The notes below the pieces were generated by a model. It made no database searches. It was not told where the DNA came from and saw only the letters and a program-made list of their open reading frames with translations. The translations under genes were made by a program, and so were the position numbers. Below, one piece after another: positions 27,700 to 35,874 of a stretch of 64,000 bases of DNA; the stretch's first letter is position 1; each line of letters starts with the position of its first letter. The DNA comes from an uncultured Lachnospiraceae bacterium. GTDB lineage: Bacteria > Bacillota > Clostridia > Lachnospirales > Lachnospiraceae. The stretch lies in contig CANQPM010000006.1 of assembly GCA_947625775.1 (NCBI GenBank), positions 141,234 to 205,233 of the forward strand, written 5' to 3'.

Positions 27700-29709
27700 A
27701 TGGGGTATTACGAGGAGGAGCTGTTTGCCCAGAGGACGCCATATCTTCAATGGCTCAAGGAACAGTCTGGAGCTTGGCTCAATGGACAGGAAATTTCTGA
27801 AAGACATACAGGGAAACCGCTGTGCAGGCTTCCCTTTTGTTCGTGTGAGGATAAGGCGGCGGACATCGTGAAAACCTCGGTACATAGGGGAATAAACGGG
27901 CTTGACGACAGGGCGGTTTATCTTTTTGAGCGCAAGGGCGGCGAGCTGTCGGGGAATGCCGAAGATGAAATATCGGCGGCGTTTGGACAGAATAAGGGCG
28001 TACAGCTTGCCTACGCGGATGAGGATTATCTTGGAAGCCTTACAGAGCTGTACGGGCTTGAAGACGACGGTAAGCTTTACCGCGGCGAGCCGTGGTTTAA
28101 GCCTGATTATTCGCCTGATACATTAAACTCATTTTTTTATATCGGCAGCGTTTTTGCCGTGCGTGGCGCAGCGCTTAGATTAGCCGTGGAAAAAGGGCTT
28201 AACCTGTATGAGCTTGTCTGCCTTGCCGCGGATATGGGTGGCGGAAGGGCTGCGCATATACCAAAAGTGCTATATACAAACAATAATCTGTCCGACGCAT
28301 ATGAGCTTGAAGGGCAGGGACTAATGGAAAAAAAGTGCGCGGCGCAGGCTGCGCTTGTGTCAATAATAATACCAAGCCGCGACAACAGTAAGGCGCTTGG
28401 CAAATGCCTGACTACGCTTACGCAGCTCACGTCATACAAGAATTATGAGCTTATCATAGTGGACAACGGGAGCCGCAGCGAGGAGAAGGCTGCCGTATAT
28501 GCTCTGGCAAATGAGCTCAGGCAAAAAAATAACGGGCTGAATATTGAATATATATGGAAGGAAATGGCATTTAATTTTTCTGCTATGTGCAATATCGGCT
28601 CGCGAATGGCAAACGGAAAATATCTGCTGTTTTTAAATGATGACATAGAAATTATAGAAGCCGAATGGCTGGAAAATATGCTTGCGTCTGCCGCGCTGCC
28701 GCACGCGGGCGCAGTAGGGGCAAAGCTGTATTATCCGAAAGAAAATAATAGCAATAGTTATTTAATCCAGCATATCGGGATAACCAATATGGGAATAGGT
28801 CCTGCGCATAAGCTTAGCGGCTTGGAGGATAAGGGAAACCTTTACCACGGGCATAATCTTGTCACCTACAATATGCTTGCCGTGACAGGCGCGTGCCTGA
28901 TGATAGAAAAGGCGAAGTTTGACGCTGCGGGCGGCTTTGACGAGGAGCTTGCCGTCGCGTACAATGATGTGGAATTATGCTTTAGGCTTTACAAGGCGGG
29001 ATATTACAATATTGTGAGAAATGACGCAAGGCTTGTCCACCACGAGTCACTTAGCAGGGGCAGTGACATCGGCGGGGAGGGGCAGAAACGTCTGGAAAAA
29101 GAAAAACGTATGTTATATAACGAGCATCCCGATATGGAGGGAAAAGACGCGTTTTACAGCCCTAATCTTGTCCAGTGGAAACGTGATGTGAAGTATAACG
29201 TAGGTTATTTATCCCTCTGCGATAATGAGGTGCTTCCTGTACGGCTTGACGACGCAATGCTTAAAACGCTGCCCAAGGCGCATAAGAACAGATATATCAG
29301 GCGCATAACGGGCGAGAGCCTTTCAATGCTTGTGATTGATGAAATAAAAACAGGTGATATTGATGCGCCGCATTACTGTGGCGAGCGGCTTGCAAGCATA
29401 ACAGGCTGGCATTTAATCCGCAGAAAAGATAACGCGGTAGTTGAAAAGGCGATGCTGTTAAGGAAAAAAGACAATGCTAATCATATATATATACTGCCCG
29501 TCTATCCGCAGCTTAGGGAAGATGTGCCTGAAATGATTGAAAACGGGGACAATTCTGGTAGGACAAGAAATACAATGCTGTGTGGATTACGTGTGATATT
29601 TAATTGCATGGCGCTTGTCGAGGGCTGCTATGAGATAGGGATAGTCGCCACGGTAGGAAATGAGAGGCGCGGATATATTGAGTGGAGCGGGCGTACAATA
29701 GATATTTAA
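27700..29709 (+). CDS. GT2 rhamnosyltransferase-like enzyme, paralogue of the preceding gene
   Basis: 669 residues, beginning 15 bp after the preceding gene. The active domain starts near residue 222 (VSIIIPSRDNSKAL) with IVDNGSR, FLNDDIEI, IQHIGITN and AYNDVELCFRL. As in the previous protein, the N-terminal part (about 60-200) keeps only a relic of a GT-A domain: YLFERKGGEL in place of a DxD segment, YADEDYLG, PDYSPDTLNSFFYIGSVFAVR and HIPKVLY. The C-terminal domain is beta-rich with ITGWHLIRRKD. The two genes probably arose by tandem duplication and then diverged in acceptor or linkage. A 220-bp AT-rich gap separates it from the next gene. Confidence 0.85.
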   Translation: MGYYEEELFAQRTPYLQWLKEQSGAWLNGQEISERHTGKPLCRLPFCSCEDKAADIVKTSVHRGINGLDDRAVYLFERKGGELSGNAEDEISAAFGQNKGVQLAYADEDYLGSLTELYGLEDDGKLYRGEPWFKPDYSPDTLNSFFYIGSVFAVRGAALRLAVEKGLNLYELVCLAADMGGGRAAHIPKVLYTNNNLSDAYELEGQGLMEKKCAAQAALVSIIIPSRDNSKALGKCLTTLTQLTSYKNYELIIVDNGSRSEEKAAVYALANELRQKNNGLNIEYIWKEMAFNFSAMCNIGSRMANGKYLLFLNDDIEIIEAEWLENMLASAALPHAGAVGAKLYYPKENNSNSYLIQHIGITNMGIGPAHKLSGLEDKGNLYHGHNLVTYNMLAVTGACLMIEKAKFDAAGGFDEELAVAYNDVELCFRLYKAGYYNIVRNDARLVHHESLSRGSDIGGEGQKRLEKEKRMLYNEHPDMEGKDAFYSPNLVQWKRDVKYNVGYLSLCDNEVLPVRLDDAMLKTLPKAHKNRYIRRITGESLSMLVIDEIKTGDIDAPHYCGERLASITGWHLIRRKDNAVVEKAMLLRKKDNANHIYILPVYPQLREDVPEMIENGDNSGRTRNTMLCGLRVIFNCMALVEGCYEIGIVATVGNERRGYIEWSGRTIDI

Positions 29710-29929
29710 TATCGCAAGTTATTTAAAGCTGTTTAAAATTATTAAAAACTGCTTTAGCATTGCAAAGGAAATTTGCTGAATACACCGAAAACACCGAATG
29801 ACTGATACTGATAATGTTATAAAAAATGATAATGTTACAGAAAAATTTTGGAATTTTGGAATTTTGATAGAAATTTCACGATAGAAAATAAAAACATATG
29901 TTATACAATATGCCGAGGTAATAATAAAA
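29710..29929 (+). other. AT-rich intergenic gap with short repeats
   Basis: 220 bp without a convincing gene. It contains a direct repeat GATAATGTTA (twice around 29811-29837) and a run of TTTTGGAAT-type units at 29845-29865. A possible promoter is TTCACG at 29875 with TATGTT at 29897 (16-bp spacer). The low GC contrasts with the flanking genes and suggests a junction between gene modules or a separate transcription start for the next gene. Confidence 0.4.
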
Positions 29930-31909
29930 ATGAATGATGACGAGCAAATATACGATTTAGAATTTTATAAAAACGCCTACGAGCAGGAAAAGGCACGCTC
30001 CGCGTCTCTTGCGGGGCGTCTTGCCGATGCCAAAAACGAGGCGGACAATCTGCAGTTCCAGCTTGACCGCATAAAGAACAATCCAGCATGGAAAGCAAGC
30101 AAGCCGCTCAGAATGGCTATGCACTGGGGCATCAGAAACTACAGGCGCCTTAGAAATCTTGGCGGTCCGAGGGGAATAGCGCGTAAGCTCAGGCAGAAAA
30201 AGATAGAGACGCAGGCAAAAAAGCTCCACGGCACGGCGAGCTTTCCAAGCGCGGAGGAGGCTGCGCGTCAGCGCGGGGAAAAATTTGAACATATGGTGAA
30301 GTTCAGCATACTTGTACCGCTCTGGAACACTCCGATTAATTTTCTCGATCAGATGATTGAGTCCGTAAAGGCGCAGACATATGAAAACTGGGAGCTTTGC
30401 CTTGCCGACGGCTCAGACGGCGAGCACAGCGAGGTGGGCAGAAGATGCCTTGAATACGCGGCGTCTGACAAGCGCATAGTGTATAAAAAGCTTGAAAGAA
30501 ACGAGGGAATAGCGGGAAACACAAACGAGTGCCTAAAGCTGGCGACAGGAGAGTATATCGGGCTTTTTGACCATGACGACATTATACATCCGTCTGTGCT
30601 TTATGAGTATGCAAAGGTGATTAATGAGCAGTGCGCGGACTATATTTACTGTGACGAGACGACATTTAAGGGCGACAGCATTGACAATATGATTACGCTC
30701 CATTTTAAGCCCGACTTTGCGATTGACAATCTGAGGGCAAACAATTACATCTGTCATTTCAGCGTGTTTTCGCGTAAGCTCCTTGAGGGGACAGAGCTTT
30801 TCAGAAGCGGCTTTGACGGCAGCCAGGATCATGACATGATACTCAGGCTTACGTCAAACGCCAAAAAGGTTGTCCATGTGCCTAAGCTTATGTATTATTG
30901 GCGTTCGCACAAAAACAGCACGGCAAGCGACATAAGCGCAAAGCCTTATGCGATAGCGGCAGCCAAGGGAGCAGTCGCAGACCACCTTGAAAAGAGCGGG
31001 TTTAAGAATTTTGAGATTAGGAGCACGCGGGCGTTTGATACGATTTTTGAGATTAAATATGAGATTTTGAGCGAGGACAAGATATCGATACTTATTCCCA
31101 ATAAAGACCATGTTGATGATCTGCGCAGATGCGTTGAGTCGATAAAGGCGCGGTCTACCTATGACAATTATGAGATTATCATTATAGAGAATAATAGCGG
31201 GGAGAAGGCGACATTTGACTATTATAAAACGCTTGAGGGACAGAGAAAAATAACGGTTGTTACTTATAGAGGGGAGTTTAACTACTCCAAAATCAACAAT
31301 TTCGGCGCAGGCTATGCCACGGGGAAATACCTGCTGCTGCTTAATAATGACACGCAGGTTATCACTATGAACTGGCTTGAAAATATGCTGATGTACGCGC
31401 AGCGCGATGACGTGGGCGCGGTAGGCGCAAAGCTTTACTATGGAGACAGGACTATCCAGCACGCAGGCGTCGTAGTAGGTCTTGGAGCGCACAGGACAGC
31501 GGGGCATACGCACTACAAGATTAATTATGACAATCTCGGCTATATGGGAAAGCTCTGCTACGCGCAGAACGTGTCCGCAGTCACGGGCGCGTGCCTTATG
31601 GTGAAAAAGTCGCTCTATGATAAGCTTGGCGGGCTTGATGAGGAGTTCAAGGTGGCGCTCAATGACGTGGATTTCTGTCTGAGGCTTTTGGAGAATGGAT
31701 ATCTGAACGTATTTACGCCGTTTGCGGAGCTTTATCACTTTGAGTCGGCATCAAGGGGAATTGATGCCGCAGATGAGGCAAAGGCAGAGCGCTATGAGGA
31801 GGAGTCACAGCATTTCCGCGAGAAATGGAAAGCGTTTCTGGAGAAGGGTGATCCTTATTATAATCCTAATTTTTCGTTGGATTATAGTGATTATTCTTTG
31901 CGGGTATAG
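29930..31909 (+). CDS. Two-domain GT2 glycosyltransferase
   Basis: 659 residues with two complete GT-A domains. A short N-terminal coiled coil (about residues 14-50) ends in NPAWKASKPLR, a common entry to this class. Domain 1 runs from FSILVPLWNTP (about 124) with ADGSDGEHSE, the metal site LFDHDD (about 214), YCDE and GSQDHDMILRL. Domain 2 starts with ISILIPNKDH (about 385) with LLNNDTQV (about 470), IQHAGVV and LNDVDFCLRL. Such bifunctional enzymes add two sugars, or build an alternating backbone, on the lipid-linked glycan. It probably represents the intact ancestor-like layout of the two previous genes. Confidence 0.88.
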   Translation: MNDDEQIYDLEFYKNAYEQEKARSASLAGRLADAKNEADNLQFQLDRIKNNPAWKASKPLRMAMHWGIRNYRRLRNLGGPRGIARKLRQKKIETQAKKLHGTASFPSAEEAARQRGEKFEHMVKFSILVPLWNTPINFLDQMIESVKAQTYENWELCLADGSDGEHSEVGRRCLEYAASDKRIVYKKLERNEGIAGNTNECLKLATGEYIGLFDHDDIIHPSVLYEYAKVINEQCADYIYCDETTFKGDSIDNMITLHFKPDFAIDNLRANNYICHFSVFSRKLLEGTELFRSGFDGSQDHDMILRLTSNAKKVVHVPKLMYYWRSHKNSTASDISAKPYAIAAAKGAVADHLEKSGFKNFEIRSTRAFDTIFEIKYEILSEDKISILIPNKDHVDDLRRCVESIKARSTYDNYEIIIIENNSGEKATFDYYKTLEGQRKITVVTYRGEFNYSKINNFGAGYATGKYLLLLNNDTQVITMNWLENMLMYAQRDDVGAVGAKLYYGDRTIQHAGVVVGLGAHRTAGHTHYKINYDNLGYMGKLCYAQNVSAVTGACLMVKKSLYDKLGGLDEEFKVALNDVDFCLRLLENGYLNVFTPFAELYHFESASRGIDAADEAKAERYEEESQHFREKWKAFLEKGDPYYNPNFSLDYSDYSLRV

Positions 31910-31920
31910 TGTGAAAAATA
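31909..31920 (+). repeat. Half copy of the palindromic element
   Basis: GTGTGAAAAATA, identical to the first 12 nt of the element at 17952-17975, begins at the last base of the stop codon of the two-domain GT gene. The second arm is missing: TTTCTAGGG follows. It is either a decayed copy or chance in AT-rich sequence. Confidence 0.3.
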
Positions 31921-32059
31921 TTTCTAGGGCATCAAAGGACACCGCTTAGGAGGTATTAAGCTTCTTACCGAAGAACATAGGGCAGCGTTTTCATATCTGC
32001 TTGAGTCGACGAAACGGCATAGAAGGATTAATTATAGAAGATACGAGGGGAAGGTTCGT

Positions 32060-32872
32060 ATGATTATTGCGATAAATTACGCAGACAAAGGCTTTGCCAA
32101 GGCGCAGCAGTTAAATTTAAAGACGGCAAAGCAGTATGGGGCAGACAGACTGATTGCATATACTCCTGATGACATAGACCGTGGGTTCTATGAAAAAAAT
32201 AAGGACATACTCAGCATAAAAAAAGGAAACGGCCTATACCTGTGGAAACCTTATTTTTTGAACAAGGCGTATAAGCTGCTAAGAGACGGAGATTACCTTA
32301 TATATACGGACGCAGGTTCAGTATATGTTGACAAAATTCAATATTTAATAGAATGCATGGATAAAGAGAATACCGACATAATGGTTTTCTCCCTGCAGAA
32401 CGAAATGCTTGAACGCAAATACACCAAGCGGGATGCCTTTATATTAATGGGGTGCGATACGCCTGAATTTACGGACACGCCTCAGTCAATCGGCGGCTAT
32501 GTGATAATAAGAAAATCCGATTTTGCGGAAAGCTTTATTGCCGAGGATTTGGAGTATGCGCAGGATAAACGAATCATAACAGAGCAAGCAAACACGCAGG
32601 GACTTCCCGACTATCCAGACTTTGTGGCACACAGGCATGACCAGTCAGTCTGGTCGCTTATGACAAAAAAATACGGACTAAAGCGTTTCAGAGATCCGTC
32701 ACAGTTTGGAGTGATAAACCATTATGAAGCAGATGTTGAAAAAAGAAGTACATTTCCGCAGATAATCGACTCGCATAGAATGAATGTGGACTCTCTGAAT
32801 GAGCTGAAATGGAAAAGAAGCCGTGTGGGAAGGACGATAGAAAGGGCTAAGAATAAATTGCGCCATAAATAA
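32060..32872 (+). CDS. Putative glycosyltransferase of unfamiliar family
   Basis: 270 residues from ATG 32060 with GAGGGG upstream. No signal or membrane helix is seen. Visible features are KGNGLYLWKPYFLNKAYKLL, then GDYLIYTDAGSVYVD, where TDAGS resembles the DxD-like metal site of nucleotide-sugar transferases, and a C-terminal basic helix. PDFVAHRHDQSVWSLM resembles acceptor or donor site histidine-aspartate motifs in several capsule enzymes. It sits among GT2 genes, supporting a transferase role. The frame is open upstream to a stop near 31925 without any start codon. I do not recognise a named family with certainty. Confidence 0.5.
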   Translation: MIIAINYADKGFAKAQQLNLKTAKQYGADRLIAYTPDDIDRGFYEKNKDILSIKKGNGLYLWKPYFLNKAYKLLRDGDYLIYTDAGSVYVDKIQYLIECMDKENTDIMVFSLQNEMLERKYTKRDAFILMGCDTPEFTDTPQSIGGYVIIRKSDFAESFIAEDLEYAQDKRIITEQANTQGLPDYPDFVAHRHDQSVWSLMTKKYGLKRFRDPSQFGVINHYEADVEKRSTFPQIIDSHRMNVDSLNELKWKRSRVGRTIERAKNKLRHK

Positions 32873-32902
32873 CTATGTGCGATTGCGAGGGAGTGTCTGA
32901 TT

Positions 32903-32965
32903 ATGCGTTACAGAATTGGAGTTTGCAATTATCTGAATAGTGTGATAAATATGCAGGGGGATTAG
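32903..32965 (+). CDS. Possible 20-residue small ORF
   Basis: ATG 32903 with GAGGGAG about 9 bases upstream encodes a peptide starting MRYRIGVCNYLN and stopping at 32963-32965, four bases before the next gene. It could be a leader peptide that couples translation of 32969, or chance. No function can be assigned. Confidence 0.2.
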   Translation: MRYRIGVCNYLNSVINMQGD

Positions 32966-32968
32966 GCA

Positions 32969-33976
32969 ATGCAGAATGATTTGGCGAAGAAATGGCAGTT
33001 TTATGAGAGAAGATGGCGTTTTCGAGATATTTACTTTAATAAAATATTGCGTCGCCACGGGATAGTAAAATATTTTCATAGAGAGCCAGTGATGCCGCAT
33101 TACGCCCATCAATGGGTTATGTCAAAAAAGAAAACCAATGATTATATTTATGAAAAGATTTTATCAAATGAGCCATTTTTTGCATGCAGGTTTGGCAATA
33201 CAGAGCTTCAGGTTGTGGTTGGAGAACTGAAAAGAAGGATAGTCGGATATTCAGATGATAACGAGGCGTATACTCAGTATTGGTTTGGACGCTTATGTGA
33301 GGGCGCGGGTTTTTTCCCAAATGATAAAGAAAAAATTACGCTTTTTACAGATTGCATATTAGAAACATGCAGAGAGATTGATTTGCTGGCTATGTGGCAT
33401 CTGAATATGGAGGATTTCGTTATTGAAGAATATTTGCCTCAGGCTGATTTGACATATTTGTTCAGGCTGGAGCCATGGCTGTATAACGGCAGACCGTGGA
33501 CGGAAGCGCTGCGGGGCAAGAAGGTTTTGATAATACATCCATTTGAGGAAACAATAAAATCACAGTATAAAAGAAGAAAGCTGATTTTTCCTAATACCAA
33601 TATTCTGCCTGAGTTTGAACTGAAAACATTGAAGGCGGTTCAGACTATTGCGGGTGAACGTGATGAACGTTTTGCAACATGGTTTGAGGCGTTAAATTAT
33701 ATGTATACAGAAGCAATGAAGATTGATTTTGATATTGCCATTATAGGCTGTGGGGCATATGGAATGCCATTGGGAGGCAGGCTGAAGAAAGCAGGAAAAC
33801 AGGCAATTCACCTTGGCGGAGCTACGCAGCTGTTGTTTGGCATAAAAGGACGCCGATGGGAGGAAAATTATCCGTCAAAAATAGCAACGTGGTTTAATGA
33901 CGCATGGGTGTATCCCAGTGAAAGTGAAACGCCAAAAAATTCAAAGGTGGTGGAGAATAGCTGTTATTGGAAATAA
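32969..33976 (+). CDS. Conserved hypothetical, GT-D-like glycosyltransferase
   Basis: 335 residues, soluble. The N-terminal part has [16 protein letters not shown] and the middle [16 protein letters not shown]. The C-terminal half has [53 protein letters not shown] and [14 protein letters not shown], ending NSCYWK. This arrangement, with an acidic RFGNTE motif near the start and a Rossmann-like IIGCGAYG strand, recalls proteins with a GT-D-type fold found in capsule loci. The fold assignment is by pattern memory only. The coding sequence is poorer in GC than its neighbours, suggesting separate acquisition. The AAA-ATPase gene starts 40 bp later. Confidence 0.5.
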   Translation: MQNDLAKKWQFYERRWRFRDIYFNKILRRHGIVKYFHREPVMPHYAHQWVMSKKKTNDYIYEKILSNEPFFACRFGNTELQVVVGELKRRIVGYSDDNEAYTQYWFGRLCEGAGFFPNDKEKITLFTDCILETCREIDLLAMWHLNMEDFVIEEYLPQADLTYLFRLEPWLYNGRPWTEALRGKKVLIIHPFEETIKSQYKRRKLIFPNTNILPEFELKTLKAVQTIAGERDERFATWFEALNYMYTEAMKIDFDIAIIGCGAYGMPLGGRLKKAGKQAIHLGGATQLLFGIKGRRWEENYPSKIATWFNDAWVYPSESETPKNSKVVENSCYWK

Positions 33977-34016
33977 TGACAGCCACATTTTGCTCTGCAA
34001 ACAAGGAGGACTGGAT

Positions 34017-35747
34017 ATGTCAGGTATAGCGGCGCTAGGCTATCAGAATTATGAGGAGATAATTAATGAAGGTATTTTATATATTGACAAGACAAACTTC
34101 ATAAGTGAATGGTGGGAGTGCAAGGACAAGGTCACGCTCATAACCAGACCGCGCAGGTTCGGTAAGACGCTCAACATGAGCACGGTTGAGTGTTTCTTTT
34201 CCAATAAATATGCGGGCAGGGGAGACTTGTTTGAAGGTAAGAGCGTGTGGGAAGCAAAGAATTCCGATGGTAAATATAAATATCGCTGCCTGCAGGGAAC
34301 ATTTCCTGTAATATTTATGAGCTTTGCAGGCATAAAAGCCCATACATTTGAAAAAATGGGATATAAAATAACGGAGGTAATTGCTAAACTGTATGAGCAG
34401 CATAGGTATCTTTTGGAGGGAACGCTGCTAAGCCTAAACGAAAAAGAGTATTACAATACAGTCCGAATCGGAATGGGTGATGAAGTGGCGGCAGGAGCCG
34501 TAAATTTCTTGTCGGGCTTTCTGAGCCGATATTATGGAAAAGATGTAATTATACTTTTGGACGAATATGATACTCCCATGCAGGAGGCGTGGCTGTCAGG
34601 ATATTGGGACGAAGCTGTATCTTTTTTCAGAAGTTTTTTTGAGGCCACCTTCAAAACAAATGAACATGTTTACAGGAGTATTATAACAGGGATTACAAGG
34701 ATATCAAAGGAGAGTATTTTTTCAGGTTTAAACAATTTGATGGTAGTGACTACGACTTCTGATAAGTATGCCGAATGCTTTGGATTTTTAGAGAGCGAGG
34801 TGTTTGGCGCGTTAGATGAGGCTGGATTTGGCGGTGAGAAGCAAAAAGTAAAGAAGTGGTATGATGGTTTTAGGTTTGGCAGTCATAACGATATCTACAA
34901 TCCATGGTCAATCATATCATTTATTGGAAATTCTGCGAAGTATGAAACTTACTGGACAAATACTAGCGGGAATGCCCTTGTAAATTCGCTGATACAGAAG
35001 GGTGATGCTGATATCAAGCAGATAATGGAGGAGCTTCTGGCTGGCAGAAGCTTTGAAACAAAAATAGACGAGCAGATTGTGTTCAGCCAGCTGGACGGAA
35101 ATGTCAGTGCAGTATGGAGTCTGCTGCTGGCGACGGGATATTTGAAAGTTTTGAAAACTAGGACTATATCTGCTGATGATGCAGAGGCTTCGGATGAGGA
35201 CGGCGATATCTGGTATACGCTTGCGCTTACGAATTTTGAAGTAAAAAAAATGTTCCGTAAAATGATAGCAGGCTGGTTTGGCGGCAATGCCGAGAAATAT
35301 TACAATGCTTTTATCAAGGCTTTGCTTGCAAACGATATAAAAGCGATGAACCGTTATATGAATCAGGTTGCGCTCAATACTTTTAGCAGTTTTGACGGCG
35401 GGAATAAACCATCAGAATCAGAACCTGAGCGTTTCTATCATGGCTTTGTCCTTGGACTGATAGTGGAGCTTGCTGGTCGCTATACCGTGACTTCAAACCG
35501 CGAAAGCGGATTCGGAAGGTATGATGTAATGCTTGAGCCGTTGAATGAAAAGGATGATGCGATTATCATGGAGTTTAAGGTGCGCGATTCTGATGACGAA
35601 AAAACGCTTGATGACACAGTGCAGAGCGCACTTGCCCAGATTGAGGAAAAACATTATAGCGCAGTGCTGGAGGCAAGAGGAATCGACTCTGAAAGGATAC
35701 GAAAATATGGGTTTGCGTTTGAAGGAAAGAAATGCCTGATAGGATAA
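34017..35747 (+). CDS. AAA-ATPase-like protein with C-terminal PD-(D/E)XK nuclease domain
   Basis: 576 residues from ATG 34017, preceded by AAGGAGG at ideal spacing; the longer frame upstream overlaps the previous gene. N-terminal [19 protein letters not shown], Walker A-type RPRRFGKT (residues 44-51), Walker [11 protein letters not shown] (about 180) and ITGITRIS place it in the AAA-ATPase_like family; WYDGFRFG and the TSGNALV segment are also typical. The C-terminal nuclease fold has GFGRYDVML, then MEFKVRD (about 519) and QIEEKHY. These proteins occur in many copies in Clostridia and Bacteroidetes; their role is unknown, with mobile or defence functions suggested. It interrupts the glycan genes and is probably a passenger. 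Confidence 0.88.
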   Translation: MSGIAALGYQNYEEIINEGILYIDKTNFISEWWECKDKVTLITRPRRFGKTLNMSTVECFFSNKYAGRGDLFEGKSVWEAKNSDGKYKYRCLQGTFPVIFMSFAGIKAHTFEKMGYKITEVIAKLYEQHRYLLEGTLLSLNEKEYYNTVRIGMGDEVAAGAVNFLSGFLSRYYGKDVIILLDEYDTPMQEAWLSGYWDEAVSFFRSFFEATFKTNEHVYRSIITGITRISKESIFSGLNNLMVVTTTSDKYAECFGFLESEVFGALDEAGFGGEKQKVKKWYDGFRFGSHNDIYNPWSIISFIGNSAKYETYWTNTSGNALVNSLIQKGDADIKQIMEELLAGRSFETKIDEQIVFSQLDGNVSAVWSLLLATGYLKVLKTRTISADDAEASDEDGDIWYTLALTNFEVKKMFRKMIAGWFGGNAEKYYNAFIKALLANDIKAMNRYMNQVALNTFSSFDGGNKPSESEPERFYHGFVLGLIVELAGRYTVTSNRESGFGRYDVMLEPLNEKDDAIIMEFKVRDSDDEKTLDDTVQSALAQIEEKHYSAVLEARGIDSERIRKYGFAFEGKKCLIG

Positions 35748-35783
35748 AAACGGCGTTTTTTCTGAATGGGTTATGTTCAGTAA

Positions 35784-35817
35784 AAAATTCCCACATAACC
35801 TTGCAAAATTCCCACAT
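35784..35817 (+). repeat. Two 13-bp direct repeats spaced 21 bp apart
   Basis: AAAATTCCCACAT occurs at 35784-35796 and 35805-35817, a period of exactly 21 bp or two DNA turns. The second copy overlaps the likely -35 region of the phosphohexomutase promoter. This looks like a tandem operator. Confidence 0.6.
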
Positions 35818-35829
35818 TTTTGGTTTAAT
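35801..35829 (+). promoter_or_regulatory. Probable promoter of the phosphohexomutase gene
   Basis: TTGCAA at 35801 and TTTAAT at 35824 with a 17-bp spacer. A small hairpin, GGGG-CATTA-CCCC (35837-35849), lies in the leader. The ATG follows at 35875 after GGAGG. Confidence 0.5.
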
Positions 35830-35874
35830 AAATATTAGGGGCATTACCCCAAAATATATTGTGGAGGTACAGCA

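Noticed and set aside
30854..31738. Long minus-strand ORF (294 residues) opposite the two-domain glycosyltransferase
   Set aside because: Its product has no recognisable domain, and the + strand reading is a clear GT2 enzyme with all motifs.
31925..32059. N-terminal extension of the gene at 32060
   Set aside because: The frame is open to a stop near 31925 but has no ATG, GTG or TTG, and the ATG at 32060 has a good ribosome site.
35746..35760. Terminator after the AAA-ATPase gene (AAAAACGGCGTTTTT)
   Set aside because: The arms leave almost no loop, giving a weak hairpin; it was not listed as a terminator.
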